Translations under genes and position numbers: made by a program
Part shown: positions 1-7,786 of the stretch, piece after piece
How the letters are laid out: the number at the start of each line of letters is the position of its first letter
Position numbering within the stretch: position 1 is the stretch's first letter
Notes under the pieces: generated by a model
The model's input: only the letters and a program-made list of their open reading frames with translations
Told to the model about the DNA's origin: nothing
Database searches by the model: none
NCBI RefSeq assembly: GCF_014522205.1
Contig: NZ_CP046884.1
Coordinates: forward strand, 1,798,001 to 1,862,000
Direction: 5' to 3'
Source: Corynebacterium poyangense
Lineage (GTDB): Bacteria > Actinomycetota > Actinomycetes > Mycobacteriales > Mycobacteriaceae
Length of the DNA: 64,000 bases

Positions 1-1010
1 TGGGAATGGTTAAACAACCCATTAATATGTTGAGCTGGATCGTAGATGCCGCACAGCGCGCCGTCGCCGGATCTCGGGACTATTTCACCGTCATGGCTGA
101 ACCGTTGGAGCCTAGCGCTGACCCTCAACTTGTCGCGGCCACCTCCGCCTCTGAGGCCCCACTTCTAGAAGAGCGAGCCCCGTCTCCTTTGCCTCCTCAT
201 GCTCCCGTGGTGAAGTTCACGAATGTCACTTTTAGCTATAGCCGCGATGAGCAACCCGTCATTCAGCACGTAAGTTTTGAGGTTCATCGAGGAGAAAAGA
301 TTGCCTTGGTAGGTGAATCCGGCGGAGGTAAGACCACGTTAGTCAATTTGCTTTTGGGGCTTTACCAACCGCAGGAGGGCCAACTGGAGGTATGCGCTCA
401 AGATGTTCGCACAGTGCCTGCTGCTCAGCTCCGTGCCTCGGTGGGCGTGGTGTTCCAGGATGCCAGTTTATTTTCTGGGACTGTCCGAGAAAACATCGCT
501 TATGGTCGTCCTAACGCCACCCAAGAAGAAATTGAGGCAGTCGCAAAGCGAGCTAACGCCCATGAATTCATCACCACCTTCCCAGAGGGCTATGACACCT
601 TAATCGGGGAACGAGGTTTACGTTTGTCAGGTGGTCAGCAACAGCGCATCGCTATTGCCCGCGCCATGCTTAAAGACGCCCCTATTTTGGTACTCGACGA
701 AGCCACCTCAGCGCTGGATAATCGTTCAGAAAGAACAGTTCAAGCAGGCTTAGAGGAGCTGATGGCTAACCGCACCACGGTCATTATTGCCCATCGGCTC
801 TCGACTATTGCCTCGGTTGACCGGATTGTGACTTTGGATCATGGACGGATCGATGAGATCGGGTCCCCGGCGGATTTGGCGCAGTCGGGTGGGATTTATT
901 CGCAACTTTTGAAGTTAACCGCTAGTAATTCTGCCGCCGACCAGCAACGCCTTAAGGCATTCGGATTTTCAACCCACCACACCGACGACGTCCCTTCGGC
1001 TAATCGCTAA
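1..1010 (+). CDS. ABC exporter, ATP-binding C-terminal part (truncated by window edge)
   Basis: The reading frame is open from the left edge, so this is the C-terminal part of a longer membrane-ATPase fusion; the first in-frame ATG (position 6) is probably internal. The first ~35 residues resemble the end of the last membrane segment and the linker of type-I exporters. An ATPase domain follows, with Walker A GESGGGKTT about 103 residues in, the signature LSGGQQQR, Walker B ILVLDEATSALD and the H-loop IAHRLST. It should couple ATP hydrolysis to export at the cytoplasmic membrane. The substrate cannot be told. The stop lies 10 bases before aecD, so the two may share a transcript. Confidence 0.9.
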   Translation, partial: GMVKQPINMLSWIVDAAQRAVAGSRDYFTVMAEPLEPSADPQLVAATSASEAPLLEERAPSPLPPHAPVVKFTNVTFSYSRDEQPVIQHVSFEVHRGEKIALVGESGGGKTTLVNLLLGLYQPQEGQLEVCAQDVRTVPAAQLRASVGVVFQDASLFSGTVRENIAYGRPNATQEEIEAVAKRANAHEFITTFPEGYDTLIGERGLRLSGGQQQRIAIARAMLKDAPILVLDEATSALDNRSERTVQAGLEELMANRTTVIIAHRLSTIASVDRIVTLDHGRIDEIGSPADLAQSGGIYSQLLKLTASNSAADQQRLKAFGFSTHHTDDVPSANR

Positions 1011-1020
1011 AATCCGGGGC

Positions 1021-2157
1021 ATGGATTTCCCTTCTCTAGAACAATTACGGCAGCGGCAAACACGCAAGTGGACGGTCTATCCAGAAGATGTGCTGCCGCT
1101 GTGGATCGCGGAATCAGATTTCCCCACCTCGCCGAAGGTTCTAGAGTGCATCAAACAACGCGTAGCCGCTGAATCTTTTGGCTATTCGCCTGCTTCCCAC
1201 GACCTGGAGCATGCCCTTTCTGGTTTCTGTCAGCGCCATTTTGATTGGACACCAGATCCGGAAAATATTGTCCTTACTCCTGACGTGGTCCGGGCGTTAA
1301 TGTTAGCGATTAACCATTTCACTACCCCTGGTTCGGCAGTGATTGTTCCCACCCCTGCGTATCCTCCTTTCTTAGCCTTGGCTCCGGCCACTGGTCGCAG
1401 AATGATCGAAATCTCAGCGGAAGGAGGCATCGATTTAGCTGAGGTCGAACAGGCTTTTATCCAAGGGGCCGGATCAATTCTGCTATGTAATCCACATAAC
1501 CCGCTGGGATATCAATTCTCGCGGGAATTCCTCCGGGACCTCGCTGATCTGGCTGAGCGCTATGGGGCACGAATTATTTCGGATGAAATCCATGCTCCTT
1601 TGGTTTATGAGGAAAAACATATCCCTGCAGCGTCGGTTTCAGAGGTAGCAGCTCGGGTCGTTATTACTGCGCTGGCCACATCGAAGGCTTGGAATATTGC
1701 CGGCCTTAAATGCGCCCAAATGATTTTCTCCAACCCAGAGGACAAGAAGATCTGGGATCAATTGCCTCCTCCTCTTACTGATGGGGTATCGACTCTCGGG
1801 ATCTTCGCTGCTGCGGCGTGCTACCGAGACACTTCTTCACATCTTGACGAGCAACGAGCGTGCTTACGTCATAATCGTGATTGGCTGGTTCGGGAGCTGC
1901 CCCAGCGCATCCCCGGCCTGAAAGTATCCAACCCCCAAGCCACCTATTTGATGTGGCTGGATTTCCGGGAAACTTCCTTACCCGAACACGCCAGGGATCA
2001 TACTGCCGCCTGGCTAATAGACCATGCAAAAGTAGCACTGAATGAAGGGTTAAGTTTCGGCACCCCAGGCCGAGCCCACGCCCGATTAAATTTCGCTACT
2101 TCCCCGGAGATTCTTGACGAGGCAGTAGACCGTTTAGCTCACGCTCTTACCCCATAG
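1021..2157 (+). CDS. aecD: PLP-dependent C-S lyase, MalY/PatB (AecD) family
   Basis: This 378-residue fold-type I PLP enzyme should cleave the C-S bond of cystathionine and related thioethers, giving ammonia, pyruvate and a thiol (cystathionine beta-lyase activity). The N-terminus carries the family pattern KWTVYPEDVLPLWIAESDF. The cofactor site appears as NPHNPLGY and DEIHAPL, with the Schiff-base lysine in SKAWNIAGLK (about K222). It sits directly before brnQ, the arrangement known for aecD-brnQ in C. glutamicum, which supports the symbol. A general aminotransferase is less likely because of the MalY-type N-terminus. Confidence 0.88.
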   Translation: MDFPSLEQLRQRQTRKWTVYPEDVLPLWIAESDFPTSPKVLECIKQRVAAESFGYSPASHDLEHALSGFCQRHFDWTPDPENIVLTPDVVRALMLAINHFTTPGSAVIVPTPAYPPFLALAPATGRRMIEISAEGGIDLAEVEQAFIQGAGSILLCNPHNPLGYQFSREFLRDLADLAERYGARIISDEIHAPLVYEEKHIPAASVSEVAARVVITALATSKAWNIAGLKCAQMIFSNPEDKKIWDQLPPPLTDGVSTLGIFAAAACYRDTSSHLDEQRACLRHNRDWLVRELPQRIPGLKVSNPQATYLMWLDFRETSLPEHARDHTAAWLIDHAKVALNEGLSFGTPGRAHARLNFATSPEILDEAVDRLAHALTP

Positions 2158-2221
2158 CATTACGTTCCATAGAGTGAGAGTAATGTGTCAAGCGTTCTCA
2201 TTTATTAAGAAAGGCTTGACC

Positions 2222-3607
2222 ATGACCTCAGAAAACCGGCATCCTCAAGCCGGTTTCACGATCATCCTTTTTACCTCCTTCACTCTTTTCTCCATGTTCT
2301 TTGGTGCGGGGAACCTCATCTTCCCACCAATGTTAGGAGCCGAAGCGGGTAGGAACTTCACCCCCGCAATTCTAGGTTTCCTGGGAACATCGGTCCTGCT
2401 ACCAGTACTCGCCATCGTGGCGATCGCCCAATCTGGTAGCAGCGTCCGGGATCTCGCTCGAAGAGCAGGACCTATTTTCGGACTCATCTTCCCTATTCTG
2501 GCCTATCTATCCATCGGTGCATTCTATGCTCTCCCCCGCACCGGCGCGGTAAGTTTCTCCACCGCCATCCAACCACTCACCGGCTGGGATTCCCTATTTT
2601 CTTCAGCGGTCTTTAATTTCATTTTCTTCGCCATCGCCCTATTCCTGGCCTACAACCCCAATAGTTTGGTTGACCACTTGGGTAAAATCCTCACACCGGC
2701 TCTGCTGCTATTACTAGTGGTGTTGGTTGCCTGCGCAGTAGGAATGTTCGACGGAACCCCCGGCGAGCCATCACAACGGTTCGCCTCCGCCCCGGCCGCC
2801 GTCGGACTTGTTGATGGCTACCTCACCATGGATGCCCTCGCCGCCCTTGCTTTCGGCATTGTCGTTATCTCTTCACTTCGTTACCGGGGGATTAACGAAG
2901 GACAAGCCCTAATAAACAGCACCATCAAGGCCGGTGCTATCGCCGGGGCAATCCTAGCAGTCATCTACGTCGGTCTTGGATTCATCGGCCAAGTCATCCC
3001 GAACCCCAACCAATACCCCGACGGTGCGGCGTTGCTCTCCGATGCCGCAAAACTAGCTATGAGCACTCCCGGCCAGATTGTTTTTGGGCTCATCGTTCTT
3101 CTGGCCTGCATGACCACAGCCGTCGGACTCATTGCCGCCACCTCGGAGTTCTTTGAATCCTTAGTGCCTGGTATCCGCTACCACACCTGGGCAGTCATCT
3201 TTTCGGTGATGTCATTCGCTATGGCTACCCTAGGGCTCCAGACGGTGCTCGCCATCGCCGCTCCAGTCATCGGGTTTCTCTATCCCCCGGCAGTCACCCT
3301 CATCATAGTTATCCTCATCGAATCCTTATCCCACGGAAGAATCCGTTTCCGCTGGGCCATTTACGCCCCGGTATGGGTAGCTGTGGTGTGGTCAGCCATG
3401 ACTACCTTTCACAACCTCGGTTGGGGTTCCTTTTGGCACGTCCTCATTGGCTGGTCTCCACTCACCGCGCAATCCCTGGGCTGGCTCCTCCCCGTAGCAG
3501 TGGTCTTCCTCATCAGCGCCCTATGCGACTATGCCCGTCGCACGACGCGCCCCAACTCCGTCGCGGTAGCCTCAAACCATGAGCACCCCTCCACTATCAC
3601 TCCTTGA
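2222..3607 (+). CDS. brnQ: Branched-chain amino acid carrier BrnQ (LIVCS family)
   Basis: This is a polytopic carrier of 461 residues, about 12 hydrophobic segments, importing leucine, isoleucine and valine with a cation. The N-terminal family signature FTSFTLFSMFFGAGNLIFPP is very clear. I chose the ATG at 2222, preceded by GAAAGG, because this signature normally starts about 15 residues after the initiator; a GTG at 2174 would add 16 poorly conserved residues. It lies 64 bases after aecD and its 3' end overlaps the next gene by 29 bases, so the three genes probably form an operon. Confidence 0.9.
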   Translation: MTSENRHPQAGFTIILFTSFTLFSMFFGAGNLIFPPMLGAEAGRNFTPAILGFLGTSVLLPVLAIVAIAQSGSSVRDLARRAGPIFGLIFPILAYLSIGAFYALPRTGAVSFSTAIQPLTGWDSLFSSAVFNFIFFAIALFLAYNPNSLVDHLGKILTPALLLLLVVLVACAVGMFDGTPGEPSQRFASAPAAVGLVDGYLTMDALAALAFGIVVISSLRYRGINEGQALINSTIKAGAIAGAILAVIYVGLGFIGQVIPNPNQYPDGAALLSDAAKLAMSTPGQIVFGLIVLLACMTTAVGLIAATSEFFESLVPGIRYHTWAVIFSVMSFAMATLGLQTVLAIAAPVIGFLYPPAVTLIIVILIESLSHGRIRFRWAIYAPVWVAVVWSAMTTFHNLGWGSFWHVLIGWSPLTAQSLGWLLPVAVVFLISALCDYARRTTRPNSVAVASNHEHPSTITP

Positions 3608-4562
3608 TTTTTGCACCGTGTACCGCCAGGAATCCATTGCTGACTCCCTGGCTCGTTCAGTGCTTTTAGCCCAAACCGCCGAGAGTTTGGGCTTTCGGCG
3701 TATTTGGTTCGCCGAACATCACAACATGCCCACTATCGCGTCCTCTCACCCAGCTCTCCTTATTTCTCACATTGCCGCCCGCACACAGAGCATTCGTCTC
3801 GGCGCCGGCGGGGTGATGCTCAGTAACCACGCCCCACTCCTCATAGCAGAGCAATTTGGTTTTCTATCCGAGGCCTATCCTGACCGCATTGATCTTGGCG
3901 TGGGCCGAGCTCCGGGAACTGATCCAGAAACCATGCGAGCGTTGCGTCGAGCCCCTGATGCGGCAGAGAAATTCCCCGAGGATGTCCAGGAATTACAGCG
4001 TTTTCTTTCCGCAGAGGGGAAGAATGATCCCGTCCGCGCCATTCCAGGTACCGGCACCGACGTGCCGATCTTCATTCTCGGATCATCCCTTTTTGGCGCA
4101 AGCCTGGCCGCCGCCTTAGGGCTACCCTATGCTTTTGCCTCCCATTTCGCCCCCGACCACCTTGACGCTGCTCTAGCCTATTATCGGAATAATTATCAGC
4201 CTTCTAGCCGTTATCCAGAACCCTATGCCATCGCGGCACTCAACGTCATCGGCTCAGACAGCGCCGAGGCCGCGGAAGCAGAGTTTCAGCGCGTGGTGGA
4301 ACAACGTGTGCGGCGGCAGATGAACCGCTCTGGGGCGCAGCAGCTTAGTGACAAAGAATTGACGTTGGTTGTCAATTCCCCTGCTGGGTATCAAGCTCGA
4401 CGTATGTTGCGCTACACCGTGATGGGAACACCCACCGACATCGCTCAAGGGCTTCAGGATTTTCAGCACCGGACCGGCGCTGCGGAACTCATGATTTCCC
4501 TGCAGGCTTCTAGCCCGGAGCAGATGATGAAATCCCTCACCGTGCTGGGAGAGGCGATGTGA
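3579..4562 (+). CDS. Luciferase-like flavin monooxygenase (YhbW-like)
   Basis: This 327-residue protein belongs to the bacterial luciferase-like FMN oxidoreductases (TIM barrel). Typical sequences are SLLDFCTVYRQES at the N-terminus, RIWFAEHHNMP around residue 45, RLGAGGVMLSNHAPL, and RIDLGVGRAPGTD. These are marks of the single-component LLM subgroup that includes E. coli YhbW. The substrate is unknown. The start overlaps the end of brnQ by 29 bases, which implies translational coupling. The same neighbour follows brnQ in C. glutamicum, as I recall. It converges on the BCCT gene with a 1-bp gap. Confidence 0.85.
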   Translation: MSTPPLSLLDFCTVYRQESIADSLARSVLLAQTAESLGFRRIWFAEHHNMPTIASSHPALLISHIAARTQSIRLGAGGVMLSNHAPLLIAEQFGFLSEAYPDRIDLGVGRAPGTDPETMRALRRAPDAAEKFPEDVQELQRFLSAEGKNDPVRAIPGTGTDVPIFILGSSLFGASLAAALGLPYAFASHFAPDHLDAALAYYRNNYQPSSRYPEPYAIAALNVIGSDSAEAAEAEFQRVVEQRVRRQMNRSGAQQLSDKELTLVVNSPAGYQARRMLRYTVMGTPTDIAQGLQDFQHRTGAAELMISLQASSPEQMMKSLTVLGEAM

Positions 4563-4563
4563 G

Positions 4564-6495
4564 TTATGTATCCCATTCCTCACGAGTTTGAGGACGGATG
4601 TGTTCTACTACTTTAAAGCGACGCTGCATGTCCTCGGCTTCCTCGGCATCATCGGTCATATCACCTTTAACTCCTAAGTCACCACCGATAACCACATTGC
4701 CAGGAATGACAATGTTGCCATCTTCGTCGTGCTCTAAGACTGGGGTGGGAAGGGGGTTCCCCTCCTCGTCATAGCCCGGTGCAGGACGGGATTCATGAGC
4801 TTCTAGTTTCTCTGCAGAATCTGTTTTCTCCCACTTCCGGGTGCGGATTTGTCGCTCTGCGGCAGAATCGTCACTCATCCCTTTAATGAGGGAGTACATC
4901 ATCACAAACTGCACAAGAAAGAAGGGGAAAGCAACGATGATGACCACTTCTTGGAGGGTTGCTATTCCGGATTCTGGGGAGATGATGAGGAGTGCTCCAG
5001 CGACGGCACCAATGACAACTGCCCAGAGCACGCGGTATGAGGTCGGGGTTTGATTCTCTTCGCCGGTGGCGAACATGTCATTAACCAGCGCAGCTGAGTC
5101 GATGGAGGTGATGAAGAAAATCACCACCACGATGAGGGAAAAAGCGGATACGAAGCCAGTCCATGGGTAGGCGGCAAGGAGGTTGAAGAGAGCTGCGGGG
5201 ACATCACCATTTACAACCACAGGTTCAGTGAGGATGCCGGGGTTGCTTAATTCCAGTTCAATTCCGGCTCGACCCATAATGGCGAACCACACCACGCTGA
5301 AGAAGGTGGGTAGAGCTAGGACACCGGCGATGTATTCGCGAACACTACGGCCCTTGGAAATGCGGGCGACAAACATCCCGACATACGGCGACCAACAAAT
5401 TGTCCAAGCCCAGTAAAACACTGTCCACTTTCCTTGCCAGCCTGGGTTGTCATTGAAGGAATCAGACCAAAACATATTTTTTGGCAGGAAGTCCGCATAG
5501 ATTCCAAAAGACTCCACGGTGTGCCGCAATAACGTAAGAGTAGGCCCGGTCACCAGAATAAAGACCAGCAAAGCCAAAGCCATGGCGATATTGATATTTG
5601 ATAATAACTTAATGCCTTTATCTAGACCCGAGGCAACAGAAAGACACGACACCGCAGTTATGAGCACAATAATCAATAACTGCACCCAGTTGACCTCAGG
5701 TACACCCCATAGTTTGTGCATTCCGGCGTTGATTTGAAGAACACCTAAACCAACAGATACCGCGATACCAAAAGTAGTGCCGATTATTGACAGAATATCG
5801 ATTAGCTTTCCCGGGGTGGAATAGATACGTCCGCCCAACACCGGAGCGAAGACACTTGATAGGCGAGGCGGGAGTTTCCTCTTGTAGATGAAATACCCCA
5901 GGGCCAAACCAGGAAGCGCAAGGATTGTCCACATGTGGATACAAAAGTGATAAAAGGTGAAGCCGAAGGCTTCGTTGATGGCGGCTTCAGATAATGGTTC
6001 GACGTCTGCTCGCGGAACGTTGTAGACATGGTTGATAGGTTCAGCGACGCCCCAGAACATTAGGACAGCTCCTACCCCGCCGGCAAACAACATGGCGAAC
6101 CATACCGGGAGGGAATGCTCGGGCTCATCTTCATCATCTCCAAGTTTGACTCGGCCGTAGCGGGAGGCAAAAACCGCGATTAAGAAAATCAGCATGACGC
6201 TTACACCGCCGATATACATCCACCCGAGATTGGTGAGTAGCGTTTGAGCGATATCGGTAAAAGCGACGCGCGCTCGCTCCCCTAGAAGAATCGTGGCGAT
6301 GACAAAAACCACAATGAATAAGGACGCCCCGAGGAAGATAACAGGATCAGATTTTATTCCCAGGAAGGGCTTATTTCTTTTATTTCCCCCGGGAGTATTG
6401 TCCACCTTGCTCTTTATCTGGTTCCCGCCCCCACTGCTGGAAACTTTTTCAGGTTCAGAAGTGATAATCCGAGACGGTCGGAATTTATCCATCAT
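4564..6495 (-). CDS. ectP: BCCT-family osmolyte transporter (EctP-like)
   Basis: This 643-residue sodium-coupled carrier should take up compatible solutes such as ectoine, proline or betaine under osmotic stress. About 12 membrane segments are visible. The family tryptophan-rich substrate box reads FYWAWTICWSP near residue 358, followed by the conserved VGMFVARISKGRSVREYI. The long hydrophilic N-terminus (~50 residues) and charged C-terminal tail (~100 residues, rich in D/E and G) match the osmosensory tails of corynebacterial carriers. EctP is chosen over BetP/LcoP only because this position next to the luciferase-like gene is where ectP lies in C. glutamicum; the symbol is therefore an inference. 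Confidence 0.8.
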   Translation of the reverse strand: MMDKFRPSRIITSEPEKVSSSGGGNQIKSKVDNTPGGNKRNKPFLGIKSDPVIFLGASLFIVVFVIATILLGERARVAFTDIAQTLLTNLGWMYIGGVSVMLIFLIAVFASRYGRVKLGDDEDEPEHSLPVWFAMLFAGGVGAVLMFWGVAEPINHVYNVPRADVEPLSEAAINEAFGFTFYHFCIHMWTILALPGLALGYFIYKRKLPPRLSSVFAPVLGGRIYSTPGKLIDILSIIGTTFGIAVSVGLGVLQINAGMHKLWGVPEVNWVQLLIIVLITAVSCLSVASGLDKGIKLLSNINIAMALALLVFILVTGPTLTLLRHTVESFGIYADFLPKNMFWSDSFNDNPGWQGKWTVFYWAWTICWSPYVGMFVARISKGRSVREYIAGVLALPTFFSVVWFAIMGRAGIELELSNPGILTEPVVVNGDVPAALFNLLAAYPWTGFVSAFSLIVVVIFFITSIDSAALVNDMFATGEENQTPTSYRVLWAVVIGAVAGALLIISPESGIATLQEVVIIVAFPFFLVQFVMMYSLIKGMSDDSAAERQIRTRKWEKTDSAEKLEAHESRPAPGYDEEGNPLPTPVLEHDEDGNIVIPGNVVIGGDLGVKGDMTDDAEEAEDMQRRFKVVEHIRPQTREEWDT

Positions 6496-6759
6496 TCACT
6501 CTCGTGTTCGATAACAAACGGACCGATTGATGGTATCAAAATAGTGGAGCGGAGATGAGGCTTACCCTCATTTATGCTGGTTGGCGCTCAGGGAAAGAAA
6601 GTCGCACCATAAAAGGAATTTCCGATAATTCACGTGCTTGCGTAAGTATTTCGGGTGTTTCTATAGCATGGGCACCCCACCATCTCTCACTAAATGCACA
6701 TTCAATAGTGATTCCCATGGTGAGGAATTATCTGACAACTCTGTGCGGATGCCTATGCA

Positions 6760-7683
6760 TTAGCGGCAGACCATGGAAATCAGCAAAATGACAGGAACCG
6801 ACATCATAGTCGTCACTACTCCGGCATCACGAGCCTGTTGTTCTCCTACCCTAAATTGCAAGGCATAGGTATACACATTCTGCGCTGTGGGAAGAGCCCC
6901 CAACATAATAACTGCGTGGAGCATATCTCCAGTCATCCCAAAGACCCATAATCCAAGAGCAGCACTCACCAGAGGTTGGATGAGGTTTTTCCCCAGCGCC
7001 GCAAGGAATACATCTATTCGGTGACTTCCCTTTTCCAAAACATGAGCTCTGTGCAAAGACATTCCGAACACTAAGAGCGCCATGGGCACCGATGCCCCAG
7101 CTAGAAGATGAACCGGTTGGCTAATAATAGCTGGTACCTGCCGCTGAAGTAGCTTCAACGTGATTCCTGCTAGAGACGCCAGAAGCATGGGGTTTTTCAA
7201 GGCAACCAAGAGATTATCGAGACGTCGAGCACGATTCCGAGATAATAAAATGTCCAAAGATGTCAACGCAGCAGGAGCATAGATCGCAATTTGAAAGAGC
7301 ATGAGCGGGATCACAACTGTAGCGTCGCCCAGAATATATGCAGCCAGCGGGATACCGAGGTTGCCGCCATTAGCATAGGAGGAAGAAAGCATCCCGATGA
7401 TGCTTTCGGGGGCCGATCTTCTCAGTAGGAAACGGCTAATCAGGAAGAATAGGCAACCAACTACGAGCGCAGATAGCGCCACCACGCCGAGCACTCCAGA
7501 AAAGAGCACTCTAGGATCTGCGCTCAACAATTTGTCGAAGAGTAAACATGGGGTAGCCACCAAATACACCACGCTCGACAGCGCGCGTTGACCACCTGGG
7601 CCAAGGGCCTCCTGTTTGGCTAGCAGATATCCCACCACGATAACGATGAAAATCACGATAAAACCACTCAGAACATGCACCAT
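6760..7683 (-). CDS. AEC-family (auxin efflux carrier-like) permease
   Basis: This ~307-residue membrane protein has about ten hydrophobic segments and belongs to the AEC family (YfdV/MdcF-like transporters of malonate or similar carboxylates). Visible signs are the N-terminal GFIVIFIVIVVGYLLA, the SSSYANGGNLGIPLA motif in the middle and the C-terminal LPTAQNVYTYALQF. I prefer the ATG at 7683 because it starts right before the first membrane segment and has GGAGG upstream; a GTG at 7731 would add 16 residues. The next gene on this strand encodes a 2-hydroxyacid oxidase, so a carboxylate substrate is plausible but not shown. Confidence 0.8.
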   Translation of the reverse strand: MVHVLSGFIVIFIVIVVGYLLAKQEALGPGGQRALSSVVYLVATPCLLFDKLLSADPRVLFSGVLGVVALSALVVGCLFFLISRFLLRRSAPESIIGMLSSSYANGGNLGIPLAAYILGDATVVIPLMLFQIAIYAPAALTSLDILLSRNRARRLDNLLVALKNPMLLASLAGITLKLLQRQVPAIISQPVHLLAGASVPMALLVFGMSLHRAHVLEKGSHRIDVFLAALGKNLIQPLVSAALGLWVFGMTGDMLHAVIMLGALPTAQNVYTYALQFRVGEQQARDAGVVTTMMSVPVILLISMVCR

Positions 7684-7786
7684 GATGGGAAAATCATACC
7701 TCCGTCCCGACGTACCTTCTTGTCTAGACACCTTTAGTAGCTAGACGCAGCGGCTTTTTTACCGTGACCTTTGCCACCCAGTGATC